Translations under genes and position numbers: made by a program
Shown here: one piece after another, positions 12,191-24,090 of the stretch
How positions within the stretch are numbered: the stretch's first letter is position 1
Layout of the letters: each line of letters begins with the position of its first letter
Notes under the pieces: model-generated
Seen by the model: the letters and a program-made list of their open reading frames with translations, nothing else
Told to the model about the DNA's origin: nothing
Database searches by the model: none
Source of the DNA: Channallabes apus
Taxonomy: Eukaryota > Chordata > Actinopteri > Siluriformes > Clariidae
DNA length: 64,000 bases
NCBI GenBank assembly: GCA_030522415.1
Contig: CM060113.1
Span: forward strand, 1,630,059 to 1,694,058
Direction of reading: 5' to 3'

Positions 12191-12811
12191 AAAAAAATGC
12201 AATACATTGTAATTCTTAAATATACTGAAGTAAACAATAGAGTTACCACCGTAATTCTTTAAAAAATATCATAATCAATCATAATTAATAAACCTAAACT
12301 ATATCTTATATAATTTATTTTTAAGTGCGTATTTATCATACAATGTGTATAATGTATAATGTTGTATTCTTTTAAATACTTGTATTTTAACATAGAATAA
12401 CTTATAGAAAAATTATAACCATTAAAAGTTTATTATATTTTACATTTAGTTGCAGTCAGACATGTAGTTAATTAATTAATTAATTAATTAACTTTCTTTA
12501 TTTATTGTGATTTATTTGATTAATTAATACATTTTTACGTTTTTAGTTATTTCATTAAAAAGTAATATTTAATGTTTTATTTTTAATATCATATTAAAGA
12601 TGAATACTATTTATCATATAAACAGTAAACAGTAAAACTGTGCAACAATTAATATAATAAGTGAAATAAATGAGAAAATATAAGAAAGAAACATTTGGAA
12701 AATAGTAAAACATTTAAATCCATAAATATTATCATGTAAAGTAAATATATTTATTCTATATATGCGTTATTTATTAATTAAGTGACATTTCTTATGCTTT
12801 TATTTTAGCAA

Positions 12812-12812
<1 letters not shown>
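12191..12812. other. Very AT-rich spacer
   Basis: AT-rich sequence with a short (TTAA)n run near 12467-12491. No gene or element is recognised. Confidence 0.5.
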
Positions 12813-12853
<41 letters not shown>

Positions 12854-12970
12854 GTGTGTGTGTGTGTGTGCGTGCACCATGGATATTTATCACTCATGTG
12901 TTTATAGTGGATTAACGGGTGTCCAGTGACCGCATCACACCTGACTGACCTTCTGGGGGTCACTCACCGG

Positions 12971-13034
<64 letters not shown>

Positions 13035-13240
13035 GAGCATGATACACATTCACTGAGACAAGAAGAAAGAAGATGTGTGTGTATGTGCGTGTATGTGTGT
13101 GTGCGTGTGTATGTGTGTGTGTGTATGTGTGTGTGCGTGTGTATGTGTGTGTGTGTATTTATAAAGCATAATCCTCCAAATGCATGATATCAGTAAAGTA
13201 AGGACTTTCAACTTCACACAAACTATGAGAGGCTGCTTAG

Positions 13241-13283
<43 letters not shown>
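12813..13283. repeat. Cluster of four TG/CA arrays
   Basis: TG at about 12813-12873, CA at 12971-13031, an interrupted TG/TATG/CG array at 13073-13157, and TG at 13243-13283. TG and CA arrays alternate in orientation, so neighbouring arrays are complementary. Confidence 0.93.
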
Positions 13284-13284
<1 letters not shown>

Positions 13285-13559
13285 TGAGGAGGTGATCCTC
13301 AGTAGTCTATTTGAGCTGCTGTTAATCCTCCACTCTGATTAGAAACAGAGAGCAAGAGATAAAAATAATACAATAAAATAAAATATTTATTATACTTTAC
13401 ATTTAATATATTTTTTATATAATACAGTGTTCATACTGTTTAACATATTTGCTCTCTTTTAAACACCACTTTAATGCTAATAAAGTATTTCTAGTTGCTT
13501 CATGATCAAATGTTTTTGGCATGTAAATTAGCTCCGCCCACATCTATCAGTTCCAGCTT

Positions 13560-13760
13560 GACCTCTGACTGTAACACAGCGCTCGCACTGGAGACTCCTT
13601 ACACTCCCGGTACAGAAACGACACTATTAATGATAATGCTGTAGAGGAAGCGCAGTAATAGAAACCTGCACTGCTGTCACAGCTGCTGTTATAGAGAATT
13701 AAGCAGCACCTTCTCTTCTGACCAATTAGAATCCAGAGTTGCTTGTCGTTTCCATAGAAA
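13560..13760 (-). repeat. Dispersed repeat family A, copy 2 (inverted)
   Basis: Reverse complement reads CTAATTGGTCAGAAG, then TATAACAGCAGCTGTGACAG, then GTAAGGAGTCTCCAGTG, in the same order as the blocks at 5140-5450 and 38450-38690. A shorter end fragment (CACTGGAGACTCCTTACA) recurs at about 60409-60427. Confidence 0.5.
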
Positions 13761-14112
13761 CTAATTTCTTGCTCTGTCCAGACTTACATATCAAACTTTA
13801 ATCTGATTTTTAAACAGACATTATAATCTCACTCCTCAAATAAAACTGTCATGAAAAAGATGCAACTGTGTTTCGGAGGAGTTCGATTATTAAGCAAAGA
13901 CAACAACTAAGGAGATAAAGCTGAAAGGGGTGGAATTTTATAAAGAGCTGTCCAACTCATTATTAAACTTGTGTAGAACCCTCAACTTCAGACCAGGATA
14001 TCTTGAATTAGGGTGATGGGAGATCAGTTAAAGTCACATGGTCAAAATGTCCAGTATAGAAACCAGTGTTTTAGTAGTGAGTAAACTGGTTTAATAGTGA
14101 AAGTAAGAGCAT

Positions 14113-14125
14113 TTACACACACACA

Positions 14126-14179
<54 letters not shown>
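14113..14179. repeat. (CA)n microsatellite
   Basis: About 33 CA copies with one CAAA interruption. It lies at the edge of a Tc1-like relic. Confidence 0.95.
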
Positions 14180-14182
<3 letters not shown>

Positions 14183-14194
14183 CTCACAGGATTG

Positions 14195-14690
14195 GGACTG
14201 AACAGCTGTGTGTCCATAAGAAAACCAGTCATGTGACCTGATGACCCCAGACTGACCCTATTCCAGAGTGATGGGCGTGTCAGGGTAAGAAGTGAAGGAC
14301 ATGAAGTGATGCTCCATCATGTATAGTGTCCACTGTACAAGTCCTCAGGAGACAGTGTTATGATCTGGGGTTCATCAGTTACTCAGGTCGAGACTCAGTA
14401 ACATTATGGGGCAATAAAATGAGGTCAGCTGACCACCTGAATGTACTGAATCACCAGGTTATCACATCTATGGACTCGCCAGGACTCCAGGAGTGAGAGA
14501 GAGCGGCTCTGGGAACACGAGGAATCATTTACACACATGAACTGGACACACAGAGTTCTGACCTTAGCGAGCGTCAGTGGAACGTTCTGGAGAAGACGTT
14601 TTATAGCAGTTTAATTCTCCCATCATCAGCACAAGGTCTTGGGAAAACATTAACAGAAATAAACGTTTTAACATTGCATTTGTCAGTTTT
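14195..14690 (+). pseudogene. Relic of a Tc1-like transposase
   Basis: Fragments of a cut-and-paste DDE transposase can be read in order on the plus strand with stops and shifts between them: a VMIWG motif (near 14355), a region corresponding to ADHLNVLNxQV (near 14430), and WEHExSFTHMNW (near 14510). The segment that should hold the third catalytic residue (the PDLNPIE motif) is corrupted near 14560. The nucleotide pattern matches a common fish Tc1-like family I recognise. Only the C-terminal half survives and no inverted repeat end was identified. It cannot encode a protein. Confidence 0.65.
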
Positions 14691-14699
14691 GACATCCGC

Positions 14700-14945
14700 T
14701 TTAACACCCAGATGAGGATGGGTTCGAGTCTGGTTCCTCTCAAGGTTTCTTTCTATTACCATCTCAGGGAGTTTTTCCGTGCCACTGTCGCCGTCACCCG
14801 CGGCTTGTTCATCAGGGACGATCTGATCATTTTGATTAATTCACATTTCATACGAACTTAAATAATTATTTTGATTATGTAAAGCTGCTTTGTAACAATG
14901 TAAATTGTTAAAAGTGTTATACAAATAAAATTGAATTATATAAGG
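14700..14945 (+). repeat. Dispersed repeat family B, complete-looking tail
   Basis: Begins near ACACCCAGATGAGGATGGG and continues with TTCCTCTCAAGGTTTCTT, CAGGGAGTTTTTCC, TCATCAGGGACGATCTGA, AAAGCTGCTTTGTAACAAT and TACAAATAAAATTGAATT. The same blocks occur in reverse order and strand at 55163-55365 plus 56967-57030. The ending resembles LINE 3' tails common in fish. I describe it only as a shared family. Confidence 0.7.
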
Positions 14946-15500
14946 GTGTTACAGTATAACATTACCAAGGTTAAGCCACGCTGTCATCAAAGGTAAGAGT
15001 GTAATAATAGTGTGCATGCTTTTTTTTTTTTTTGACCAATGCGTGTATTATTTATTATGTTTTTTTTATTGCAGTGAACTGAATGAAATTAAATGACTTA
15101 AGAAAGACAGATACAGAGATTTTTTTGGCTTTAATCTCTGAGTGCCATTTGTACAAACTCCCTCATCCAGTCGATTCGCGGCTCTCAGACCTCAGCGTCC
15201 AATCAGACGAGCCCCTGGAGGTCACATGGCTCAGCGGGCTAAGCCCAAACTTGGCGTGTAGATTAGCGCGCGGCCTTAAGCCGAGTAAATCCCGAGGTAA
15301 ACTAGTGCTCACACTCCGCCATGAGTGGCTTTAGCAGAAGGAGCTAATATTTGTTAGCGTGTCGCCAGAGGTGATTAAGGCAGAGGATAAACGGTAATGG
15401 CAGCGATTAGCGCTTCTCACAGCCACTTCGGCTAAAGCCTCGATCCAGACCAGAGATTATTGAGACGAAACCGATTGATGCACGGTCAAACAACGAGTGA
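14946..15500. other. Intergenic, no gene recognised
   Basis: Contains two T-runs (near 15020-15035 and 15060-15068). An 83-codon open frame at 15083-15334 lacks any recognisable domain. No further feature is supported. Confidence 0.45.
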
Positions 15501-15657
<157 letters not shown>

Positions 15658-15779
15658 AAGATGTATCATGCAGTGATGAATCAGTTGTAATATGTAAATT
15701 TCTGAATGTTTTAGTCTAAGCACTTTAGATAATGAATGGAAATAAACGAAATCCTGATCAGCATTTTAACAAACTAACT

Positions 15780-16750
15780 GCACTCACGGGCCACTTAATT
15801 AGGTACATTTCCATTTAAGCATTTGGCAGACGGTCTTTTCCAGGGCGACTTACAAAAGTGCTTTGTAGTTTCCATCACTGGATAGATCCTTACACCGGGT
15901 TACTACTGTAGGTCACAAACTAATTGCCATCAGATAAATACAGTAACACAGTTGGGGAATTGTTTTTGTTATTGAGGTGGGTGTGGGTTGGATTAAAGTA
16001 CCGAATTAACAGATACTGTATGTCTTAAATCGTCCCTTTAAGATTGCCAGAGACTCTGCTGTACGGATATCAAGAGGACGTTTATTCCGCCACCTCGGTG
16101 CCAGAACAGAAAACAGTCTAGTTGCACCTCTTCCTCGATCTCTGAGAGATGGTGGGACGAGGCGAGCAGTGCTGGGGGATTGGAGGGAACGTGGTGCGGT
16201 GCGAGGAGCGAACCTCCGCCGTGTCCCAAAGTCGCTGTATTGGAGTGAGATGTGGATGTCATGTTCAAGAACCCAGTGTGAGAAGGGTTTAGCTCTGCAA
16301 CATGACCTGCTATCCTGTGATCATAAAGGGATGGACACGTTCAGGAACAATACTCAGCCGGCTCTGGGATTTAAACCATGCCCAAGTGGTACTAAAGGGC
16401 CCAAAGTGTGCCAAGAAACAGTATCTCTCCCAGACCATGACACCACCACCACCTGCCTGAACCACTGATACTCGGCAGGCTGGATCCATGCTTTCATGTT
16501 GTTTACACCGAATTCTGACCCGACCGTCCGCAGCAGAAATCGAGACTCATCAGACCAGATGGCATTTTTCTCCATCACTCTGTTGTCTTATGTTGGTGAG
16601 ACCATGTGACCTGTACCCTCAGTTTCTTGTTCTTAGCTGACATGAGTGACATCCGGTGTGGTCCAGCTGCAGCACATCTGCTCCAAGGTTCCACATGTTG
16701 TCTGTTCAGAGACGCACTTCAGCAGACCGCAGGTGTAACGAGATGCTGTT
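15780..16750 (-). mobile_element. Degenerate Tc1-like element with an internal insertion
   Basis: A terminal repeat resembling CACTCACGGGCCACTTAATT begins at about 15783. Transposase remnants read leftwards from about 16740 to 16310: a HTH2-like segment around [14 protein letters not shown], then the WSDESRF motif that holds the first catalytic aspartate (near 16550), then GVNNMKAWIQPA and SWHTLGPLVP. The order fits one common fish Tc1-like family. About 500 bp (15811-16310) do not belong to it and look like a later repeat insertion. The right terminal part is missing where a GATA array begins. Confidence 0.7.
15811..16310. repeat. Repeat inserted in the Tc1-like relic
   Basis: Starts with a TTTGGCAGACGGTCTTTTCC..GCGACTTACA block typical of a widespread fish repeat. 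It separates the terminal repeat of the Tc1-like relic from its transposase remnant. Its boundaries are placed by where the Tc1 homology stops and resumes. No coding capacity is recognised. Confidence 0.45.
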
Positions 16751-16751
16751 T

Positions 16752-16790
<39 letters not shown>

Positions 16791-16827
16791 CGATAGATAG
16801 ATCGATAGATAGATAGATAGATAGATC

Positions 16828-16862
<35 letters not shown>

Positions 16863-16883
16863 CGATAGATAGATAGATAGATC

Positions 16884-16914
<31 letters not shown>
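16752..16914. repeat. (GATA)n array with GATC interruptions
   Basis: About 40 tetranucleotide units, mostly GATA, with several single GATC units spaced through the array. The SIYL-type frames are artefacts. GATA arrays are polymorphic in many vertebrates and sometimes enriched on sex chromosomes; nothing here tests that. Confidence 0.95.
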
Positions 16915-17644
16915 GAGTATATACTGAGATAGACAGAGTACCACTGAAAATTATGTGGATTTAATAAGTTTTTTTTTTTACATTTCAAGTTCCATAAAAT
17001 AAGTATAAATGTGGCTTTTTTTTTTAAGGTTCCATAAATAATCGTAAGAAATGTTGATAAAGGTTTATTAATGAGTTGTTACTGAGGTCTTTACTGTCTG
17101 ATATTTGTCTAAAAGCGTATTTATATCTTTCTTACACACTCACAAAGCAAAATATATAAAGTATATAATATTGAATACGTATAGAATCAAGGATAATATT
17201 AGTTTGTTATTATTAGTTAAATGGATTTATATTATTTAATATGTTTTTTTTATATTGGAGCTTTAGGATATTGTATGCACAAGATAAAAATAATATGAGC
17301 AGAACTAAAACTAGCATCAGTTTCGGTTCAGACATCAAATCTTGTATCTAATGATGAAGATTGGAATAATATTTTTTTTATACTTCTACTCATTGATATT
17401 AATACTGTTATTATATTTACTGTGTAACATTTATTGTGCAAAGTTTAACTGTATTAAACTTGTTTAAGCTTTCAAATAAACCAGGAAATGTAGGATGTGT
17501 ATCACCTTTATAACACTAGGTTTTAATATCGATGCAGTGATAACGATGCCGTCTCTAAGCACATCTGCACACCACATGACCGAAATAAAGAGATGTCATT
17601 AAAGTTGGCATTGCACTATAGCTACTGAAATCTTTATTATCTTC

Positions 17645-17647
<3 letters not shown>
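16915..17647. other. AT-rich spacer
   Basis: AT-rich sequence with T-runs. No gene or element ends were recognised. Confidence 0.5.
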
Positions 17648-17698
<51 letters not shown>

Positions 17699-17735
17699 TC
17701 AGATTCAGAGTTGAGTTGTTGTTGTTGTTGTTGTT
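17648..17735. repeat. (CA)n and (GTT)n microsatellites
   Basis: About 24 CA copies (17648-17695) followed by a short GTT array (about 17713-17735). Confidence 0.93.
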
Positions 17736-18795
17736 ATTCCGCTCACAGCCGCAGAGCATTGCTGATTCTCAGCGCAGGTTTTTAGACGCTGATGCATATT
17801 CATATGTTTAATGTACAGACGCTCGTACCGTGCACTCCAGCCCGCCGCAGCAGCACGGACTCGCCTCATTGGTATGGTGGGACACGTTTCTGAAATCAGC
17901 CTGCATGTGTTTCTAATTAACGCTTTTCCCCACCGGGGGATGAAGACGACACGACACTCACTCAGGAAAACATGCGTGTGTGCAAAAGACTGGAAAAACA
18001 TAAATACAAAACTTTAAATAAAAATCTGTGTTATAGCGCTGCAAAATGATGAATTATTTAATATGGCTTAATACTCACAAAACAATCAGACTACAGTAGG
18101 CCTAAAATCATCTCTATGCCTTACAGTCAGTTTATAAACATGAATGTAGTAAAATTGCTGTCTTACTAAATTTATGACTAAATTAATTAATGCATCTATC
18201 ACATCAGCAAAAATGTAAACTCCCATGATGTTCAATTAACTTGAATTTAATTAATTTAATAGTCAACAGCTACGTAAAAACACCCAAGTTAATAAATATT
18301 TTTTATTCCCACACTCATGAGACCTCATGGCATTAAAATTCTCACTGATTCTTGGTGTCTTACCTATAAAACCTAATGCAACGACCACAATAACTGTGCA
18401 TTAGCCACAAAGTGTTTCAATGCATGAAGCCTGAAGAACCAGAACGATCCACTGGACTTACACACTGCTGCAATGTGGTTCTATTCGGTGACAGCATTTC
18501 AAACTTTCTAACATTCTTTTCTTTCTTTGTTTTTAAATGAATCCTTGAACTCCCTGGAATTTCCTATGGTCCTGAGAAATTTGGGAATGTTGGAAAGTGC
18601 CATTAGACTGTGGTTGTCATGGCAACGTGACATGTTTTTGGCTGTTTTAAACCAGTGTGAAGTCAAATCTTAGGATTTTAGTTCTAGTTTTAGGTCTAGT
18701 TTGTGTATAAAGAGTCTATTTGATTATTTTTCTAGTAAACTTTTTTGTAAATATTAACTTTTACATAAAATACATGAAAGTCAGAATAAAGAATA

Positions 18796-18797
<2 letters not shown>
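17736..18797. other. Intergenic, no gene recognised
   Basis: A 98-codon minus-strand frame at 17705-18001 overlaps the GTT run and has no domain, so it is not accepted as a gene. The rest is AT-rich and unassigned. Confidence 0.45.

Positions 18798-18831
<34 letters not shown>
18798..18831. repeat. (TG)n microsatellite
   Basis: About 17 perfect copies. Confidence 0.93.
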
Positions 18832-18833
<2 letters not shown>

Positions 18834-19078
18834 AGACAGCGAAAATTGAGCGTGATGTATTAATTATAAACGGAAGAGAACATTACACATTTATGCGAAT
18901 AAACAAATCGTTTGAAACATTTGATGAGTGTAACGTCTGCTTTCATGTTTAAAGTTTAATGTTTAATTTCATTCCAAACTCAAATATGTATAAAAATCAG
19001 CTGCAGAATTTATTATAAACACACACAGACACTGTTTGCTTAATTTGACCTTTAAGGCAAACATTACAGACAGCTCTC

Positions 19079-19138
<60 letters not shown>

Positions 19139-19146
19139 GCGTGTGT

Positions 19147-19201
<55 letters not shown>

Positions 19202-19286
19202 AGTGTGTGTGTGAGTGTGTGTGTGTGTGAGTGTGTGTGTGTGTGTGTGTGAGCGTGTGTGTGTGTGTGTGTGAGTGTGTGTGAGT
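19079..19286. repeat. 208 bp interrupted (TG)n array
   Basis: The longest TG array in the window, with GA and GAGC interruptions at irregular spacing. Confidence 0.95.
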
Positions 19287-20018
19287 TAAACCAGAGCAGA
19301 AAACAGAAGCCTGGTTCATCATGAGAGCCGGAGATTTACTGCCAGAGATTTCACAGCCAAGAGCTCTTCACAATTAATGGAGCTCATCATAAACACAGTG
19401 ATGTCTCGCTCACACACATGCACACACACACATGCACACACACACACGCATATACACACTCTTTAACAACCCTTTTAGCATGTCGCTAAAAGCTAACCAG
19501 AGCTCTTAGTGTATCATATGAGTACCCCAACCTAGCAACATACACCCGAGGCTATAAACACAGGAAGCGCGGCTCACATGCTAGCACTCGCACATGGCTA
19601 CGCTGTTAGCATGAGGTGGAGCTGCAACGAGAAAATATCGAACACGAGAAAGATTAGAAATAAAAAATAATAATAATAAATTGTTGTATTGTATAACTTT
19701 ATACACAAATATTGGAGAACAAATTAGAAATGATGGGAAAAGGTACAGTTTAATATAATTATTTCACGTATTGAAATAAAACACATTTAAGAGTAAATAA
19801 TAAAAATTTGTTTTTGTATAAATAAATATGTATTCATTTATAATCTTTACTCAAACCAGTAATTAATCAAATTTAATATAAAACAATACACAGAAGTTAG
19901 GGAACAGATTTAGTAGAAGCACAGCAACTAATATTACATAATTGATACATTTATAAATAATTGATCATTTGAACCAGCACTAACAAATAATATCTAAATT
20001 GCATATATATACTGTATA
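19287..20018. other. AT-rich spacer
   Basis: Contains a short CA cluster near 19412-19458. AT-rich from about 19640 to 20018. No gene is recognised. Confidence 0.5.
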
Positions 20019-20020
20019 TA

Positions 20021-20253
20021 CAGGGTGACACAGAATAACGGGAACTTTTGAATTTATTCGTACAGGAGGACGCCATCTAAAGGACGTAATTAAAAAAAAT
20101 TATAAGTTCCATCAATGTTTCGTAAATGGCAAGTTTTAGGTTCCAATTACAATGATTTCTTTAATAAATAAAAGAAATAAATAAAAATAAATTTCTTTTA
20201 TCACTTCTAGTTTTATTGGATTGTAAAAAAGTTCCCCTTTTTTCTGTCACCCT
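20021..20253. mobile_element. Mariner-type MITE, about 233 bp
   Basis: The left end CAGGGTGACACAGAATAACG and the right end (reverse complement AGGGTGACAGAAAAAAGG) are imperfect inverted repeats. Each is followed inward by GGGAACTTTT. Both ends sit in TA-rich flanks compatible with a TA target duplication. There is no coding capacity. CAGGGTG ends are typical of mariner/Tc1 superfamily elements, hence the assignment. Confidence 0.7.
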
Positions 20254-20270
20254 ATATATATATATATATA

Positions 20271-21636
20271 AAAATTAGCATATTGTGATAAAGTTCATTA
20301 TTTTCTGTAATGTACTGATAAACATTAGACTTTCATATATTTTAGATTCATTACACACAAACTGAAGTAGTTCAAGCCTTTTATTGTTTTAATATTGATG
20401 ATTGTGGCATACAGCTCATGAAAACCCAAAAGCCCTATCTCAAAAAATTAGCATATTTCATCCAACCAATAAAAGAAAAGTGTTTTTAATACAAAAAAAG
20501 TCAACCTTCAAATAATTATGTTCAGTTCTGCACTCAATACTTGGTCGGGAATCCTTTTGCAGATTCTTGTGTCTTGTGTCTCTCAACTTTCTCTTCACAA
20601 TATCCCACAGATTCTCTATGGGGTTCAGGTCAGGAGAGTTGGCAGGCCAATTGAGCACAGTAATACCATGGTCAGTAAACCATTTACCAGTGGTTTTGGC
20701 GCTGTGAGCAGGTGCCAGGTCGTGCTGAAAAATTAAATCTTCATCTCCATAAAGCTTTTCAGCAGATGGAAGCATGAAGTGCTCCAAAATCTCCTGATAG
20801 CTAGCTGCATTGACCCTGCCCTTGATAAAACACAGTGGACCAACACCAGCAGCTGACATGGCACCCCAGACCATCACTGACTGTGGGTACTTGACACTGG
20901 ACTTCTGGCATTTTGGCATTTCCCTCTCCCCAGTCTTCCTCCAGACTCTGGCACCTTGATTTCCCAATGACATGCAAAATTTGCAACCTGTAGCCCATTT
21001 CCTGCACACGCCTGTACACGGTGGCTCTGGATGTTTCTACTCCAGACTCAGTCCACTGCTTCCGCAGGTCCCCCAAGGTCTGGAATCGGTCCTTCTCCAC
21101 AATCTTCCTCAGGGCCCGGTCACCTCTTCTCGTTGTGCAGCGTTTTCTGCCACACTTTTTCCTTCCCACAGACTTCCCACTGAGGTGCCTTGATACAGCA
21201 CTCTGGGAACAGCCTATTCGCTCAGAAATGTCTTTCTGTGTCTTACCCTCTTGCTTGAGGGTGTCAATGATGGCCTTCTGGACAGCAGTCAGGTCGGCAG
21301 TCTTACCCATGATTGCGGTTTTGAGTAATGAACCAGGCTGGGAGTTTTTAAAAGCCTCAGGAATCTTTTGCAGGTGTTTAGAGTTAATTAGTTGATTCAG
21401 ATGATTAGGTTAATAGCTCGTTTAGAGAACCTTTTCATGATATGCTAATTTTTTGAGATAGGGATTTTGGGTTTTCATGAGCTGTATGCCACAATCATCA
21501 ATATTAAAACAATAAAAGGCTTGAACTACTTCAGTTTGTAACGAATCTAAAATATATGAAAGTCTAATGTTTATCAGTACATTACAGAAAATAATGAACT
21601 TTATCACAATATGCTAATTTTTTGAGAAGGACCTGT
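20271..21636 (-). mobile_element. Tc1-like transposon, internally deleted
   Basis: Terminal inverted repeats of about 200 bp: the left arm (20271-20466) and right arm (about 21436-21636) are reverse complements. Each carries two copies of an AATTAGCATAT-type motif, one at the tip and one at the inner edge, as in IR/DR-type Tc1 elements. The left tip lacks the outermost ~16 bases present on the right (complement of GAGAAGGACCTG) and abuts a TA run. The transposase inside is deleted and frame-shifted. A separate copy of the right arm lies at 28539-28662. Confidence 0.88.
20458..21310 (-). pseudogene. Tc1-like transposase with deletions
   Basis: The first frame (21310 down to about 20985) encodes two intact helix-turn-helix units: AVQKAIIDTLKQEGKTQKDI, then GCSQSAVSRHLSG, and later TSRATVYRRVQEMGYR. 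The sequence then jumps into another frame at FCMSLGNQGARVWRKTGE. About 50-60 codons between HTH2 and this point are missing, including the D-E motif with the first catalytic aspartate. The second frame keeps SVMVWG, the aspartate of FQHDLAPAH and the glutamate of DLNPIENLW, 34 residues apart (DD34E). A second deletion removes part of the C-terminus after RHKNLQK. The product cannot be catalytic. Confidence 0.85.
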
Positions 21637-21639
21637 GTA

Positions 21640-22003
21640 TATTGCAGTAATTGACAAATTTACAAAAATTACACCAATTATTTATACACAATAATTAATA
21701 AATTTCATGGAGGCTTCTCATTTTACAAACCTCCATGAAAGCATGAGTTTTGTTTATGAATTCAAATGTTATGTTTATACATAAAGAAATTCCTTTTATA
21801 AGTTCAATTTACATGTATAATTTTATTTTTATCAATTATACTAAAATGCTAAATAAAAAGAATAATAAGGAAATAAATGGAAATGATTATCTATTATGTA
21901 GAATATAGTTTATAATCATTTATAAATAATTTACATTCATAAACCTTACAGAAACACACTTTATAGACACTCTAGTGCAATACACCCAGAGCTGTAAATA
22001 TAA

Positions 22004-22004
<1 letters not shown>
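21640..22004. other. AT-rich spacer
   Basis: Unassigned AT-rich sequence flanking the Tc1 element. Confidence 0.5.
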
Positions 22005-22042
<38 letters not shown>

Positions 22043-22047
22043 GTGTG

Positions 22048-22102
<55 letters not shown>
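22005..22102. repeat. (TG)n microsatellite
   Basis: About 48 TG units with two CG interruptions. Confidence 0.95.
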
Positions 22103-22103
<1 letters not shown>

Positions 22104-22563
22104 ATAGCATTCAGGCTTCCTCAGGTCAAGCTTGAGTGATCTCCATTAGCAGCCTGTCAGGGCATTAAATAAATAACTCTCATCAGTGACATGGCTGAGC
22201 ACGCTGGGTGGCTAGCATCAGAGCGACGACTAGCCGCGGTTGTGTATAAATTATTAATGACTTCCTTCTCGTCATTTTGGACAGGACGAGGGAAAAAAAA
22301 GGAGAAATCTAGAACTGATTTGCAATTTATTCCTGAGCAGTTTGTCCATCAAACCTCCTTCTGACAGAATAATCCGAGCTAATCCGTCTGCTCACTTTCA
22401 CTTGTTGGCTCTCATGCAAAGTGCGGCTCGCTAAATCCCGCTACCTGTCAGTCACAAACTCGCCGGGCGCTGAGCCCGCGGCCTTAACCTCGCCGTCCCA
22501 CACTTTAATCCACTATATACCTGGCAAAGCTAGCCGGCTAAAGTAGAGCCTAGCATGATACTA

Positions 22564-22614
<51 letters not shown>

Positions 22615-23423
22615 TGTAAAAACGGCTGTGTTTTAAGAGACAGGGACACGGAGGCTCTGACAGGAGCTAATCCGCAGTAAGAGGAGTGTTTGTGTCGGGA
22701 GGACTGACCTCCACGTCCCGTCATAAAGACAGCAGCTAAACATCTCCATGTGCGGTCCGTCTCCATCACGCTGTGACATCATTCTGCCAAATTTCATGCT
22801 GCTGTCGTCCTCGGGTCCCCGTGTAGCTCTTGTATGAGACGGTAAAAACAGGGTGTTTGATTGATTTTTGCTTCTCATTTGGGAACCTAAAGCTCAGCTT
22901 TAATTAAATTAGGACAATATACAATAAAATGGCCAAAACAATAACACGTGCTGAGCCACTGGCTGAAACTGTTGCGTAGTCATCGTTAAACACGCGGACA
23001 GAAGCTGGATAATTGTTCGTTAACAAGGTAATTAGCTATACACAGGCTAAACAGTGTTTTTTATTTTATTTTATAAACATAAAATGTAATAATAAATAAA
23101 TAAATACATACAAATACATAAACAGAAGCATAAATATTCACCTTCTCTAGAAGCCTCCATGAAAGCATGAGTTTTGTTTATTCTGTCAGCACTTGTTGAA
23201 CTGCACAGGAGGCAGATAGAGACCTACTGGACCCGAGTGGACATCAGTTCTCATCTAATGTCGTGACCTTTAAATAATAATTAACATTCAGGACTTAAAT
23301 CGCAGCAGAACTACAGCAGGAAGTAGCTTAACTACAAGCTAGCTGGCTAACATTAGCGATCGGTCTAAAGTTGATGAATAGTTTCTCAGAACAGAGATCA
23401 TTATGGTGAGTGTTAAACACAGC

Positions 23424-23461
<38 letters not shown>

Positions 23462-24052
23462 CTAATGGCGATTTGTGTTGTTTCTTTTACTGTTCCCACG
23501 GTGATGTTGATTATTTACCGGATGTCTGTAAACTGGGAGTTGAGAAGTTTATGTACAAAATAATGATTTCAAACAGAAGTTACGGGACATTTTTTGGTTT
23601 TGATCACAATTTTTAGGCTTGGAATTCCAAATTACGAATTTGCCTCAAACCCGTAAGATGTAATATTCACCTCTGTACTCGTCGTCTCTCTGCTCGTTAA
23701 ACTCCAGAGCGATGTTGTGTATTATTTCTGTTTCTGTGCACAAGTCATCTGGTTTGTGTAAATGTTCAGCTCTCTCTCTCTCTCTCTCTCTCTCTGAAAC
23801 TCCATAGCTGATCTGTTCTCCACTTCAGCTCCACAGATAACGTGAGAGGAACCAACAGATAAAGACGAGGAACTCCAAACGATCACATTACACTGATTAT
23901 AAACATGTCACAGAATTTTTTTCTTGTTTTATTTTTGTGGTTTCATTTTTATTTTCTGCTTTTAATTACACTATATGATGTAAAATAAGTAAAACAAGTT
24001 ATTCATTTGCATAAATAAGTATGTTATAATACAATATAACTTCATAATGATG
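22103..24052. other. Intergenic with microsatellites
   Basis: Contains CA (about 22571-22611), TG (about 23425-23459) and CT (about 23769-23797) arrays. A segment near 22100-22520 is GC-richer with scattered CpGs but no recognisable exon. The 79- and 81-codon minus frames near 22530-22878 have no domains. Confidence 0.5.
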
Positions 24053-24090
24053 TATAATATAATATAATATAATATAATATAATATAATAT
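24053..24090. repeat. (AATAT)n microsatellite
   Basis: About seven copies of the pentanucleotide AATAT. Confidence 0.9.
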
